NCBI GenBank assembly: GCA_038154685.1 | Contig: JAYPYW010000011.1 | Location: 1 to 64,000, forward strand | Direction: 5' to 3' | Length of the DNA: 64,000 bases | Source: GCA-002722245 sp038154685 | GTDB taxonomy: Bacteria > Bacteroidota > Bacteroidia > Flavobacteriales_C > GCA-002722245 | In this document: positions 49,981-58,217 of the stretch, one piece after another | Numbering within the stretch: position 1 is the first letter of the stretch | How the letters are laid out: the number at the start of each line of letters is the position of its first letter | Position numbers and translations under genes: made by a program | The notes under the pieces: generated by a model | The model's database searches: none | The model's input: only the letters and a program-made list of their open reading frames with translations | Told to the model about the DNA's origin: nothing

Positions 49981-49999
49981 ACTCTTAAATCTTATGCAA

Positions 50000-50032
50000 A
50001 AAAAATCCCGCTTTAACTGCGGGATTTTTTAA
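50000..50032. terminator. Bidirectional hairpin between folE and the COG0523 gene
   Basis: Perfect stem AAATCCCGC / GCGGGATTT with A- and T-runs on both sides. On the minus strand it stands seven bases after the folE stop and about 20 bases before the COG0523 ATG. Confidence 0.88.
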
Positions 50033-50038
50033 TTCAAT

Positions 50039-50686
50039 TTATTCGCAGTGTTTGAGGAATTCATTCCTTACACTTTCTTTTAAAAATTCACCACCGTATT
50101 CAATCGTTACGGTTGAGCTAGTAACATCTTTAACTCCTCTTGTTGATACACATAAGTGTTCTGCATCACAAACAACAATTACGTTATCAGTTTCTAGTGC
50201 TTTTTTCAACTCGTCCAAAATTTGGATAGTTAATCTTTCCTGAACCTGTGGACGCTTTCCATAATACTGAACGATTCTGTTCATTTTAGAAAGTCCAATT
50301 ACTTTACCAGAAGAGATGTATCCAATATGCACCTTTCCCCTCATTGGTAAGAAGTGGTGTTCACAAGCTGAATCGAAAGAAATATTCTTTTCAACCAACA
50401 TTTTACTGTATTGATACTTGTTATCAAATACCGAAATCGAAGGTTTGTTATCCGGGTTTAAACCACTAAACAATTCCTTAACGTACATTTTAGCTACACG
50501 TTTTGGAGTTCCTTTTAAACTATCATCTTCTAAATCCAAACCTAAAGTCTCCATGATTCCTTTAAAGTAACCTTGAATCTTTTCGATCTTTTCTTCATCA
50601 GACATATCAAACGCACCTGGCACCATTGGTGTCTCAATGCTCGTCATAACATGGTTATCTCCTAATATATCGTCTCTATTATCCAT
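50039..50686 (-). CDS. folE: GTP cyclohydrolase I (FolE, zinc type IA)
   Basis: 215 aa. The active-site ligands are visible: Cys108, His110 and His111 in ACEHHFLP, and Cys179 in DAEHLCVSTRG. It converts GTP to dihydroneopterin triphosphate, the first step of folate and pterin synthesis, in the cytosol. The N-terminal extension of about 30 residues is usual for Flavobacteriia. The neighbouring COG0523 GTPase suggests that zinc supply to FolE matters. A well-spaced promoter is visible upstream (50770-50800), without the GCAAC-N3-GTTGC operator. Confidence 0.95.
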   Translation of the reverse strand: MDNRDDILGDNHVMTSIETPMVPGAFDMSDEEKIEKIQGYFKGIMETLGLDLEDDSLKGTPKRVAKMYVKELFSGLNPDNKPSISVFDNKYQYSKMLVEKNISFDSACEHHFLPMRGKVHIGYISSGKVIGLSKMNRIVQYYGKRPQVQERLTIQILDELKKALETDNVIVVCDAEHLCVSTRGVKDVTSSTVTIEYGGEFLKESVRNEFLKHCE

Positions 50687-50769
50687 TTTGAATCCTTTAA
50701 TAAAATCAGGCTTATTTTTTGCAAAATTAAGCTTTCTGTAGAAACAGACTGTTAAACCTATTTACTATG

Positions 50770-50800
50770 CAAAAGTAGGTTAAGAACCATTACCTTCCAA
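50770..50800 (-). promoter_or_regulatory. folE promoter
   Basis: On the minus strand TTG (50800-50798) and TACTTTTG (50777-50770) lie 20 bases apart, matching the Bacteroidota -33/-7 consensus, about 84 bases upstream of the folE ATG. Confidence 0.6.
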
Positions 50801-50943
50801 CTCTAGTTGATAGATTAAAATTACCAAGTATCAGCTTTGCTTACAGATGACAAATTCTAACTACTTTTAATACTTGCAATTATTGATCGATTCTTTCTTG
50901 TAATTGCTTTTCCCACAACAAAACATCTTGTTGTAAATATGAA

Positions 50944-51420
50944 ATGTTAAATAATGACGGTGAATTTCTTTGGGCAAGTGAAGTCCGCAGATCGAACTCA
51001 TTTAATGTTAACGGAGGAGATCTTGCAATCGACTCAGAAGACTATTCCTTATTTGCATCCAACATTTATTACTCCGAAGTAGATTTAAATCCGGAAGAAG
51101 GAACAGTTTTATCACTAGACTTAGGAGAAAGTGAATCTGGAATTTACACACAACGATTTGATTTAAGCTTTTTGAATAGTACCAACCAGGAATTCGAAAA
51201 ACAAAATATTTCTCTTTTTCCCAACCCTACAAATGGGATACTTTTTATAAAAGGAAAAGTTGAAAGTATTGTTCTTTATGACCTATCTGGAAGGGAGATT
51301 TTCAATGCTAAATCACCCATAAATGAGTTAAATGTATCTAATATACCTCAAGGAACTTATCTACTTCAATTAGCATTAATAGATGGTTCCACTAAAACAG
51401 AAAAAGTAATAATTAAGTAA
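50944..51420 (+). pseudogene. Truncated SBBP-like repeat protein with T9SS tail
   Basis: 158 aa without signal peptide. The first 75 residues match one repeat of SBBP-type propeller proteins (GEFLWASEV, then LAIDSEDYSLFASN and VDLNPEEGTVLSL), and the last 80 form a T9SS sorting domain (SLFPNPTNGILFIKG). A T9SS tail without a signal peptide cannot be exported, so the 5' part of a larger gene is probably lost. No matching upstream frame is visible. Confidence 0.65.
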
Positions 51421-51427
51421 ACTTTCT

Positions 51428-51456
51428 ATCCCCTTCTTCAAAAGTGAGAAGGGGAT
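51428..51456. terminator. Bidirectional hairpin between convergent genes
   Basis: Perfect 10-bp stem ATCCCCTTCT / AGAAGGGGAT with a 9-base loop, in the 40 bases between two convergent genes. T-runs are weak on both sides. Confidence 0.7.
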
Positions 51457-51460
51457 TAAA

Positions 51461-52111
51461 TTAATCTGTTACTTTTAGTTTCATGCCCCCTTTTACAAGT
51501 AGCCAAAAAGCTAAACTTAACTCTCCAATGGCCATTGGCAAGGCTAAAATCATTTCGATTGCTTCAACTGAACTAGAGCCAGGGTAAATCAATTTTAAAA
51601 TTGAAACAATAGTGTATGAAAATCCAGCTATTAATGTTGTAATCCATAGCCATTTGGGTATACCTCCGTGCTTTTTTGACAAAACACCTAATAGAATTAT
51701 ATGAATCCCGAAAAGTGAAAGTCCAAAAACCCAAACTGTTTGAAACCAATAAAAATTTTGCTGAATTTGAAAATCTGTAAGACTTTGGTGCGCTAAATTT
51801 TCAAACAAAAAGTAAGCTGCTATCGAGAATATTACAGAATATACAAGTCTTATTATACCCGATATTTTGGAAAGATATTTATCTGTTGGTGCAAAGAATT
51901 TATAAAAGGTATAGGAAACTATAAAATCTAAAATTATAGTAATTACTAGACCAAGTAAAACCTCCTTATAACCTGTTAAATGATTACCTAATTCGATTCC
52001 AGTATTATTGGAAAAAAGAGGTAAATTATAACCAATATAATAACCTGCGACTATTCCCATAATAATCAGTGCCCCCCCCGTCAAAACTGCGTGAACTCTT
52101 AAACTATTCAT
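51461..52111 (-). CDS. DUF4386-family membrane protein
   Basis: 216 aa with about six membrane spans: an N-terminal span followed by a long extracytoplasmic loop, then five further spans with GIIRLVYSVIFSI and FGIHIILLGVL segments, the pattern of DUF4386. The function of the family is unknown. It follows the oxidoreductase gene by six bases on the same strand, so the two are probably co-transcribed. Confidence 0.7.
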   Translation of the reverse strand: MNSLRVHAVLTGGALIIMGIVAGYYIGYNLPLFSNNTGIELGNHLTGYKEVLLGLVITIILDFIVSYTFYKFFAPTDKYLSKISGIIRLVYSVIFSIAAYFLFENLAHQSLTDFQIQQNFYWFQTVWVFGLSLFGIHIILLGVLSKKHGGIPKWLWITTLIAGFSYTIVSILKLIYPGSSSVEAIEMILALPMAIGELSLAFWLLVKGGMKLKVTD

Positions 52112-52117
52112 AACTAA

Positions 52118-53101
52118 TTAAATTGCTTGATTAATGATTACTAAATTTCCTCTCTTGTGACCGGTATCAATTAAACGGTGTGCCTCACCAACCTTTGAAA
52201 GCGGAAACTGACGATCGATAACTGTTTTTAAATCACCTGCTTCAGTAGTTTTTACCACCATTCCCATTAACTTTTTGATTTGAGGTAATTTCTCCATTCC
52301 TGTGGCTGCAAATTTGAATTGCTTATTGTTGAAAATCATGTTACAGATTTCAAATCCATGAAAAACTGGCGTTACAAATCGTCCATTTTCAGATAATGCA
52401 TTCTTAGCTTTTTTAAATTTTGATAACCCTACAGTATCATAAATAACATCATACCTTCCAGTGTTTTTTGTAAAATCTTCTTTTGAATAATCTACTACAA
52501 AATCGGCTCCAAGCGACTTTACAAAACCAATATTTCTAGAGCTACAAACTGCAGTTACAATGGCCTCCATGGATTTAGCTATTTGAACTGCTGCTGTTCC
52601 TAATGCACCTGAAGCGCCATTAATTAAAACGTGTTCTCCTGGTTGAACTTTTGCAATTGCTTGTAAAAAATTCATGGATGTTAAATGACCATCGCAAAAT
52701 GTTGCTGCCTCAATAGGATCGATGGTTTCGGGTAAAGGAAGAACTAAATCTTTATCACTTACAGTAACATATTCCGCGTTTGTACTGAAGTTAAATAGTG
52801 TTTCTCCAAATACTTTATCGCCAACTTTGAAGTTAGAAACCTCAGATCCAACTGCTTCAATTTCTCCTGAGTACCCTACTCCTAAAATTGGCTTTTTAGG
52901 CTTAATTAAACCTGTAAACAATCTTGCGAAAAAAGGGTTTCCTGATCTAAGCATTGTTTCAGCTCGAGTTGCTGTAGATGCTATTACTTTCACCAAAATT
53001 TCATTGCTATTTGCTACTGGTTTTTCTACTTTTTTAATCTCGAATTTTTCCGGTCCACCATATCCTGATAATACTGCTGCGTTCATTTTTGTTAATTCCA
53101 T
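52118..53101 (-). CDS. Zinc-independent MDR-family NAD(P) oxidoreductase
   Basis: 327 aa. Medium-chain dehydrogenase fold: N-terminal GroES-like domain (GVGYSGEIEAVGSEVSNFKVGD), nucleotide-binding domain with LINGASGALGTAAVQIAKSM, and no zinc-ligand Cys. This resembles quinone oxidoreductases and enoyl reductases. The substrate is not evident. It precedes the DUF4386 gene, and a TolB/TPR/AraC regulator stands upstream on the same strand; the regulator may control this pair. Confidence 0.88.
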   Translation of the reverse strand: MELTKMNAAVLSGYGGPEKFEIKKVEKPVANSNEILVKVIASTATRAETMLRSGNPFFARLFTGLIKPKKPILGVGYSGEIEAVGSEVSNFKVGDKVFGETLFNFSTNAEYVTVSDKDLVLPLPETIDPIEAATFCDGHLTSMNFLQAIAKVQPGEHVLINGASGALGTAAVQIAKSMEAIVTAVCSSRNIGFVKSLGADFVVDYSKEDFTKNTGRYDVIYDTVGLSKFKKAKNALSENGRFVTPVFHGFEICNMIFNNKQFKFAATGMEKLPQIKKLMGMVVKTTEAGDLKTVIDRQFPLSKVGEAHRLIDTGHKRGNLVIINQAI

Positions 53102-53205
53102 TTTTTGTTGTTTTAATGATTACACAACAAAGGAATGGAATGATTGAGCTGATTTAGTTCGGACTTTCATGGAATTGGTTCGGATTTATAAATCGGAACT
53201 GATTT

Positions 53206-53270
53206 ACCCCCTCAGCCCTGCAGACAGCTTCCTCTAAAAGGTGGAGCTATCCGATAGGACTGAGGGGGTT
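53206..53270. repeat. Palindromic repeat, hairpin at the 3' end of the AraC gene
   Basis: ACCCCCTCAGCCCT at 53206-53219 pairs with AGGACTGAGGGGGT at its right end, and the inner parts (CAGCTTCC / GGAGCTATCC) also pair, with loop TAAAAG. The result is an imperfect stem of about 27 bp, GC-rich against the background. It overlaps the last codon of the AraC-type gene and may serve as terminator. Confidence 0.65.
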
Positions 53271-55080
53271 AAGCAAAACGCTTCAAGTACTCCCCAGGAG
53301 TAATACCCTCCACTTTTTTAAAGTAGGTATTAAAAACTGTTTTAGAGTTAAAACCACTTTCGTAAGCTAATCCAATTAAAGAGAAATTGCTGGAAGATTG
53401 ATCTTTAACCAGATTTTTAAAATAGCTAATTCTGTAATCGTTAATAAAGGAATTGAAGTTCTTTTTGAAAACTGCATTTAAAACAAACGAAAGCTGGTTA
53501 GGATGAATTTCTATACTTTTTGCCAAATCTCTTAAAGTGAGTTTTGGATTTAAAAATGCCTCGTTTTCCTCCACATAGGTAGTTAACATTTTTGCGTCGC
53601 TAAATGATTGATTATCTTGAACAGATTCCTTAATCACATCTTTCCTTTCTGGTTTATTCTGCGGAACTTTTGTATCATATAATTTCGAGAACAGTCTTTT
53701 AAACTCCTCTTCCTCAAAAACTGATTCAACAATTGGGTCACCAAAGAAAATTAGCACTAAACTAATTTTATCGTTCTTCATGTTTCTCGCAACCTGGAAA
53801 GCTTCTTCTGTTTTACCCATTAAACAATAGGTGAAATACAAATAATTTTTAGCTTGTAAACCAAAAGGTTCCCTAGCAGCAATTTGAAGTTGATTTAAAC
53901 ACTTTTCGGCCTCTTCATTATTGCCTAAAGCAGTATGGGTAATACAAGTTAAACCTAATCTTTCATCGGGAATTAACATTTCAGCAGATATAGAATCTAT
54001 AAATCTTAAATTGTCTTGATATCGCGCTGATTTAATTAAAGCATAAGATTTTGATACTATTGCAGGAAGATTAAACGGATTAATTTCAATCAAACTTTCA
54101 AACTGCTCAATAGCGCTTTTATACTCACCAAACCTATAATCAAAAACAGCCTTAAAGAATAATGTCTCTTGATTAAGGGGATCCAATTGTAAGGCTTCAG
54201 TAATATATTTATTTGCCAGTTCTTTCTTTTGCGCAAGGGTATAAAAGAATCCTAAAAATTGTAATGCTTCAGGGAATGATGGATTTAATTCCACCGCTTT
54301 ATGGGCAAAATTTAAAGCCTCCTTAAAATTTCCTTGAGTAAAAAAAGCTGCATTTGATTTTAAATAATGAACTCCAGCGTGATTTGGGTTGAGGCCATGA
54401 GCAATTTCAGTATGCTTTAGGGATATTTCCCAAGCCTCCATTGGACTCATATAATTGGTTGTTGCTAAAAAACTATAGCTATCAGCAAGTCCAATATGTG
54501 CATCTATGTTATTAGTTTCTGCTTCTACAACTTCCTTAAATAGATCGATTGATTTTTCAACATCTTGAGGGTTCCATTTGTAAAACAAAAACTTTGATNN
54601 NNNNNNNNACTTTGCTTCCAATAGTTTTTGATAAACATCGAACGCTAATTTCTGACGATAAGTTGGTTGATCATTAATCTCAAAATGCCCAACATTTTCC
54701 CTTATTTGATCAGCAATTAAAAGGGCAATTTCATCTTCTAAATCGAACAATGATTCTACATCCCTATCCCATTTACCCGACCAAATTTGAAGGTCGTTCT
54801 CAGCATCAATTAATTCCGCATTTATCCTAACTTTTGACCCACTTAATCTTACAAGCCCCTCAACAATAAAGTTGATTCCTAGGTTATTTCTAAGCTCTTG
54901 TGTCGTCGGGTTTTGATTCTTAAAAGTAAAAGCAGACTTTCGAGAAATTACTTTTAAATTTTGATTAGCAGCAATTAGGTTAATGAGTTCTTCAGCGATA
55001 CCGTCACATAAAAACTCATGTTCTTTTTGATTTGCCCCGTTTTTAAAAGGCAGAATTATTATTGATTGCTGTAAACCCAT
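53269..55080 (-). CDS. TolB-like/TPR/AraC-type transcription regulator
   Basis: 603 aa. Residues 1-140 resemble the TolB-like domain found with adenylate-cyclase-type regulators (IIILPFKNG, then DGIAEELINLIA). Residues 180-440 are TPR repeats (FKEALNFAHKAVELNPSFPEAL). The last 105 residues are an AraC HTH (LAKSIEIHPNQLSFVLNAVF, then FKKVEGITPGEYLK). It has no membrane span, so it acts in the cytosol. A 10-N gap at 54599-54608 interrupts it; collapsing the flanking 8 bases joins EAK to FLFYKWNP in frame. It probably regulates the oxidoreductase/DUF4386 pair downstream. Confidence 0.85.
   Translation of the reverse strand: MGLQQSIIILPFKNGANQKEHEFLCDGIAEELINLIAANQNLKVISRKSAFTFKNQNPTTQELRNNLGINFIVEGLVRLSGSKVRINAELIDAENDLQIWSGKWDRDVESLFDLEDEIALLIADQIRENVGHFEINDQPTYRQKLAFDVYQKLLEAKXXXXSKFLFYKWNPQDVEKSIDLFKEVVEAETNNIDAHIGLADSYSFLATTNYMSPMEAWEISLKHTEIAHGLNPNHAGVHYLKSNAAFFTQGNFKEALNFAHKAVELNPSFPEALQFLGFFYTLAQKKELANKYITEALQLDPLNQETLFFKAVFDYRFGEYKSAIEQFESLIEINPFNLPAIVSKSYALIKSARYQDNLRFIDSISAEMLIPDERLGLTCITHTALGNNEEAEKCLNQLQIAAREPFGLQAKNYLYFTYCLMGKTEEAFQVARNMKNDKISLVLIFFGDPIVESVFEEEEFKRLFSKLYDTKVPQNKPERKDVIKESVQDNQSFSDAKMLTTYVEENEAFLNPKLTLRDLAKSIEIHPNQLSFVLNAVFKKNFNSFINDYRISYFKNLVKDQSSSNFSLIGLAYESGFNSKTVFNTYFKKVEGITPGEYLKRFA
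54599..54608. other. Assembly gap (10 N) flanked by an 8-bp near-duplicate
   Basis: ACTTTGAT before the gap (54591-54598) and ACTTTGCT after it (54609-54616), one mismatch. Same pattern as the gaps at 4966 and 5795. Confidence 0.85.
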
Positions 55081-55143
55081 TTACCTAACTCTCCTTGCTA
55101 AAGATAGGAAAGTTAGTTAAAGATTTACTTAAGTTATTTTTGA

Positions 55144-56610
55144 TTATTTCTTGATGAATTTTTGCACCCCGGTTTCCCCGTTTTTAGCAACTTCAATGAA
55201 GTAAACTCCGCTTTTCAAGTTGTTTAAATCTAATGATGTAACTGATTCAATAGTTAAACTAACACTTTTCACAATTGAACCTGTTAAATTGAAAATATTA
55301 ACTAACCCTCCTTCTAAATTGGAACTTATATTTATAATACCATTGGTTGGATTAGGATAAACTTCGAATTGATTAGACAGATCTTTTTCCTTGATATTAG
55401 CGGCACCAAATGGCAAACATTCTGATTCAAATGTACAAGTCTCATTTCTTACATAAACCATTTTGTAATATGCATCTGTTGAGGGATAAAACCTAGTAGA
55501 AGCTCCCTCTTGGACAATCTCTTCAGTGTCACAATTAATCCATCGATTTGTTCCAACTCTAGAAGACGGTTCAATATCACCATTAAAAAATTCAAACTCT
55601 TCATTGAATTCCACCTCAACCTCAAATGTTCCTCCATCATCCAGGTCAACATTTACACTATCATAACAACCTTCCGAATCTCTAATAACGGTCTGATGGG
55701 TTCCATGGCCTAATCCTGTTGAAGTATTTACATCTGAAAACCCAGGTTCAATTGAAAACGAATACTCTATACTAGCTACTTCAGATAAAACATTTACTTC
55801 CATAACCCCATCCTTTCGCTCAAAACAAGTTGGGTTTGTTATAGTAACATCCTCTATTTTCGTTGGCTGCGAACCATCAGGATTTAGTCGAGTATTTTTC
55901 AGTTCATCTGCTGTAATTTTAAAATCAAAGGTATGGGGTGAGTTGTTATGAACTTCTTCGGAATTGTTTCCTTCATCAAAATCGAAATAAGCTAATAAAT
56001 CAGTTTCATCACCAATCGATTTGCTGTTCATCCCAACATTAATTTGCTCTTCCGTTTTAACAGAACTCCAAATTCTTAATTCATCTATCTGGCCTTTAAA
56101 AAACTCTTGTTTTCCCGTACTAGGAACATCTGTCATTCCAACTGAAACTCTGGTATTATTTTGAAAGAAAAAATAAGAATCATCAGAATCTAAATAAACT
56201 CCATCCACATAAAGCTTAATTATATCACCGTTAAAGGATACGGCAACATGTTGCCATTGGTCATCATTTACAGGTGCTGAGCTCTCAGTAAATAAACTTG
56301 TGAAAGTCTCTGAAGTTCCAACTTTCCCACCATCCATTCTTACATACATTCTGTAAGAAACAAACTCAGTATTTGTATAAAGTGAAAATATATTTCCAGT
56401 TGAAGCAGTTGTTTTCATCCAAAACTCAACAGTGAATTTATCGTTGTCATCTATAGAAACCAGAGAGTCTGCAATTGGGTTCATTACAATATGATCCCAT
56501 GATCCATTTAGGTTTAAAACTTTCCCACAAGACTCATTGGGTGGGGTTGATTCAGCTTTCACAAAAAAGCTTCCAAGGGTTAATAACCCAATAGCTAAGG
56601 TATTTTTCAT
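55144..56610 (-). CDS. T9SS-secreted LamG-domain protein
   Basis: 488 aa. Signal peptide (AIGLLTLGSFFVKAES). Residues about 30-210 are a LamG/concanavalin-like domain (FTVEFWMKTTASTG, then DQWQHVAVSFNGD and FFKGQIDELRIW). A region with SprB-like features and single Cys pairs follows (ITNPTCFERKDGVMEVNV). The last 85 residues are a T9SS sorting domain (FEVYPNPTNGIINISS). Likely a surface glycan-binding protein. The divergent 30-aa peptide gene at 56825 shares its promoter region, as with the 611-aa cargo gene at 43316-45151. Confidence 0.85.
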   Translation of the reverse strand: MKNTLAIGLLTLGSFFVKAESTPPNESCGKVLNLNGSWDHIVMNPIADSLVSIDDNDKFTVEFWMKTTASTGNIFSLYTNTEFVSYRMYVRMDGGKVGTSETFTSLFTESSAPVNDDQWQHVAVSFNGDIIKLYVDGVYLDSDDSYFFFQNNTRVSVGMTDVPSTGKQEFFKGQIDELRIWSSVKTEEQINVGMNSKSIGDETDLLAYFDFDEGNNSEEVHNNSPHTFDFKITADELKNTRLNPDGSQPTKIEDVTITNPTCFERKDGVMEVNVLSEVASIEYSFSIEPGFSDVNTSTGLGHGTHQTVIRDSEGCYDSVNVDLDDGGTFEVEVEFNEEFEFFNGDIEPSSRVGTNRWINCDTEEIVQEGASTRFYPSTDAYYKMVYVRNETCTFESECLPFGAANIKEKDLSNQFEVYPNPTNGIINISSNLEGGLVNIFNLTGSIVKSVSLTIESVTSLDLNNLKSGVYFIEVAKNGETGVQKFIKK

Positions 56611-56755
56611 AATTATTTAGTTTCGGAGGAAAAGCCTCCAGGCGCTTGCAAAAAAACTATCAAAAAAGATGCCAGTCAATCGAGAAAATTGATACATCCT
56701 TAAATGAATGGATATAGTCTGATTTTGGTAAGAAAAACAGGTTTTCAAAAAAATT

Positions 56756-56802
56756 ATATTTCAAAGGGGTTACTTTTTAAAAGTCATATTGTAATATGAT
56801 TA
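56756..56802 (+). promoter_or_regulatory. Conserved upstream box of the 30-aa peptide, copy 2
   Basis: Nearly identical to 45178-45227, with the palindrome ACTTTTTAAAAGT at 56772-56784 followed by TATTGTAATATGATT. The palindrome ends 40 bases before the ATG, as in copy 1. Confidence 0.7.
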
Positions 56803-56824
56803 GAAACCCTTAATAACCCAGAAT

Positions 56825-56917
56825 ATGAAAACTTTAAATTTAACCTCAACGATTTTCTTTTGCTATACTACTTTAATGGTAACTGGATTAACAGTAATTC
56901 TTGTTGGTTTAATTTAA
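56825..56917 (+). CDS. 30-aa single-span membrane peptide, copy 2
   Basis: A 30-aa frame (MKTLNLTSTIFFCYTTLMVT, ending ILVGLI), paralogous to 45249-45341 in sequence, length and upstream region. The conserved upstream palindrome with equal distance to the ATG supports expression. It is one hydrophobic span with no charged residue after Lys2. Function unknown. Confidence 0.75.
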   Translation: MKTLNLTSTIFFCYTTLMVTGLTVILVGLI

Positions 56918-56977
56918 AAGCCCATATAACCTATCACCTTTAACTTGCCTTACATTAACCCTTAAAATCGAAACACT

Positions 56978-57070
56978 ATGAATTCACCTTACATTAACAA
57001 AGCTTTGATTTATTTATCATCAATTATTGTTGTATCAGGAATATTCTTAATCCTTGCAGGACAAATTTAA
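56978..57070 (+). CDS. 30-aa single-span membrane peptide, third member
   Basis: MNSPYINKALIYLSSIIVVS and then an ILAGQI end make 30 aa with one hydrophobic span. Size, span position and its site 60 bases after copy 2 suggest that it is related and co-transcribed, although its sequence is more distant. The 12-mer CCTTACATTAAC occurs both upstream of it and within its first codons. No function is known. Confidence 0.55.
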   Translation: MNSPYINKALIYLSSIIVVSGIFLILAGQI

Positions 57071-57168
57071 CCTACCTTAGAACTACCTAACTAACCTTCA
57101 ATCAGAACTCTATCAGTAAAATTTGCACCTTGTATTAGTTAAATTGGGATTATATGTAATTTTAATAC

Positions 57169-58188
57169 ATGAAAAATATTATTCTATTTATTTTAACCTT
57201 CCTTTTTGTTGCTAAATCTTTTGCCCAAGCTGATTCTAGTAATATCAAAAAACCAAAAATTACAGGTTGCTTTGCCACTTGGAATCAAGATAAATATCCA
57301 ATTATTAAAGCTCCGCTTAATAAATTAGATGAAATTGCTGTTTGCTTCGCTTGGCCAAATAATGAGGGTAACTTAAACACCTCAGAATTAGAAGGAATTG
57401 ATTTCATAGTTAAAAAATGCCAAGCTAAAAATGTTAAGGTGATTTTAGCCCTTGGTGGAGCTACTAAAAGTGAGGCTTTTCCTGTTCTTTCAGCATCTCC
57501 AAAAGCAAGAAAAAACTTTATAGATCAAACCGTTAAATATTGTTTGGAACACAAGATTGATGGAATCAACATGGACTGGGAGCATTGGCCAAATCCGGAT
57601 ATTGTTGATGAAAAGATAAACAAGGATATCGTTCAATTATTTAAGGAACTCTATACCGCAACTCAAGCCAATAATCTTTGGTTAGCTTTTGATGTTTATG
57701 GATCTGAATATTACGGAAAGCATTACCCTGCTGAATTAATTAATTATGCTGATGAGATGGTTATCATGTCCTATGATGGTGCCGGAACATGGAGTGGAAT
57801 TGCACACCATAGTGATATGAACTTATTTAATACTGGGTACTATTATTGGTTGAATAAAATGGGAAAAGAAAACGCTCACAAATTCACAATGGGTGTTCCT
57901 TATTATGGGGTTAGTTTCGATAAAAATCATACACCTGGAAACACCAGTACGGCAAGAACTGTTGTATACAATGATATCCTGATGAGCCATAAAGAAGCTT
58001 ATACCAACGATACCATTCAAACCAAATCAGAAATCATTATTCATAATGGGATAAATACACTCGGTCAAAAAGTTGACTTGATTAAAGAGCGCGGTAATAT
58101 GGGGGTATTGATTTGGGAAATTAGTTTTGATCGAGGGACTCGTGAAAGATCACTGACTACCTTTTTGAGGGAGGCTATTGATAAGTAG
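57169..58188 (+). CDS. Exported GH18-type glycosidase (chitinase-like)
   Basis: 339 aa. Signal peptide MKNIILFILTFLFVAKSFAQ. TIM-barrel features: VKVILALGGATKSE strand, DGINMDWE at residues 131-138 with catalytic Glu138, the DEMVIMSYD strand, and the VLIWEISFD strand at the end. This is the GH18 pattern of chitinases and endo-N-acetylglucosaminidases. There is no T9SS tail, so it probably stays in the periplasm or membrane. It has a single domain of normal size. Substrate chitin or N-glycan; not decided. Confidence 0.88.
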   Translation: MKNIILFILTFLFVAKSFAQADSSNIKKPKITGCFATWNQDKYPIIKAPLNKLDEIAVCFAWPNNEGNLNTSELEGIDFIVKKCQAKNVKVILALGGATKSEAFPVLSASPKARKNFIDQTVKYCLEHKIDGINMDWEHWPNPDIVDEKINKDIVQLFKELYTATQANNLWLAFDVYGSEYYGKHYPAELINYADEMVIMSYDGAGTWSGIAHHSDMNLFNTGYYYWLNKMGKENAHKFTMGVPYYGVSFDKNHTPGNTSTARTVVYNDILMSHKEAYTNDTIQTKSEIIIHNGINTLGQKVDLIKERGNMGVLIWEISFDRGTRERSLTTFLREAIDK

Positions 58189-58217
58189 TCTGCACTTTTG
58201 ATTTACAAGGAAAAATA

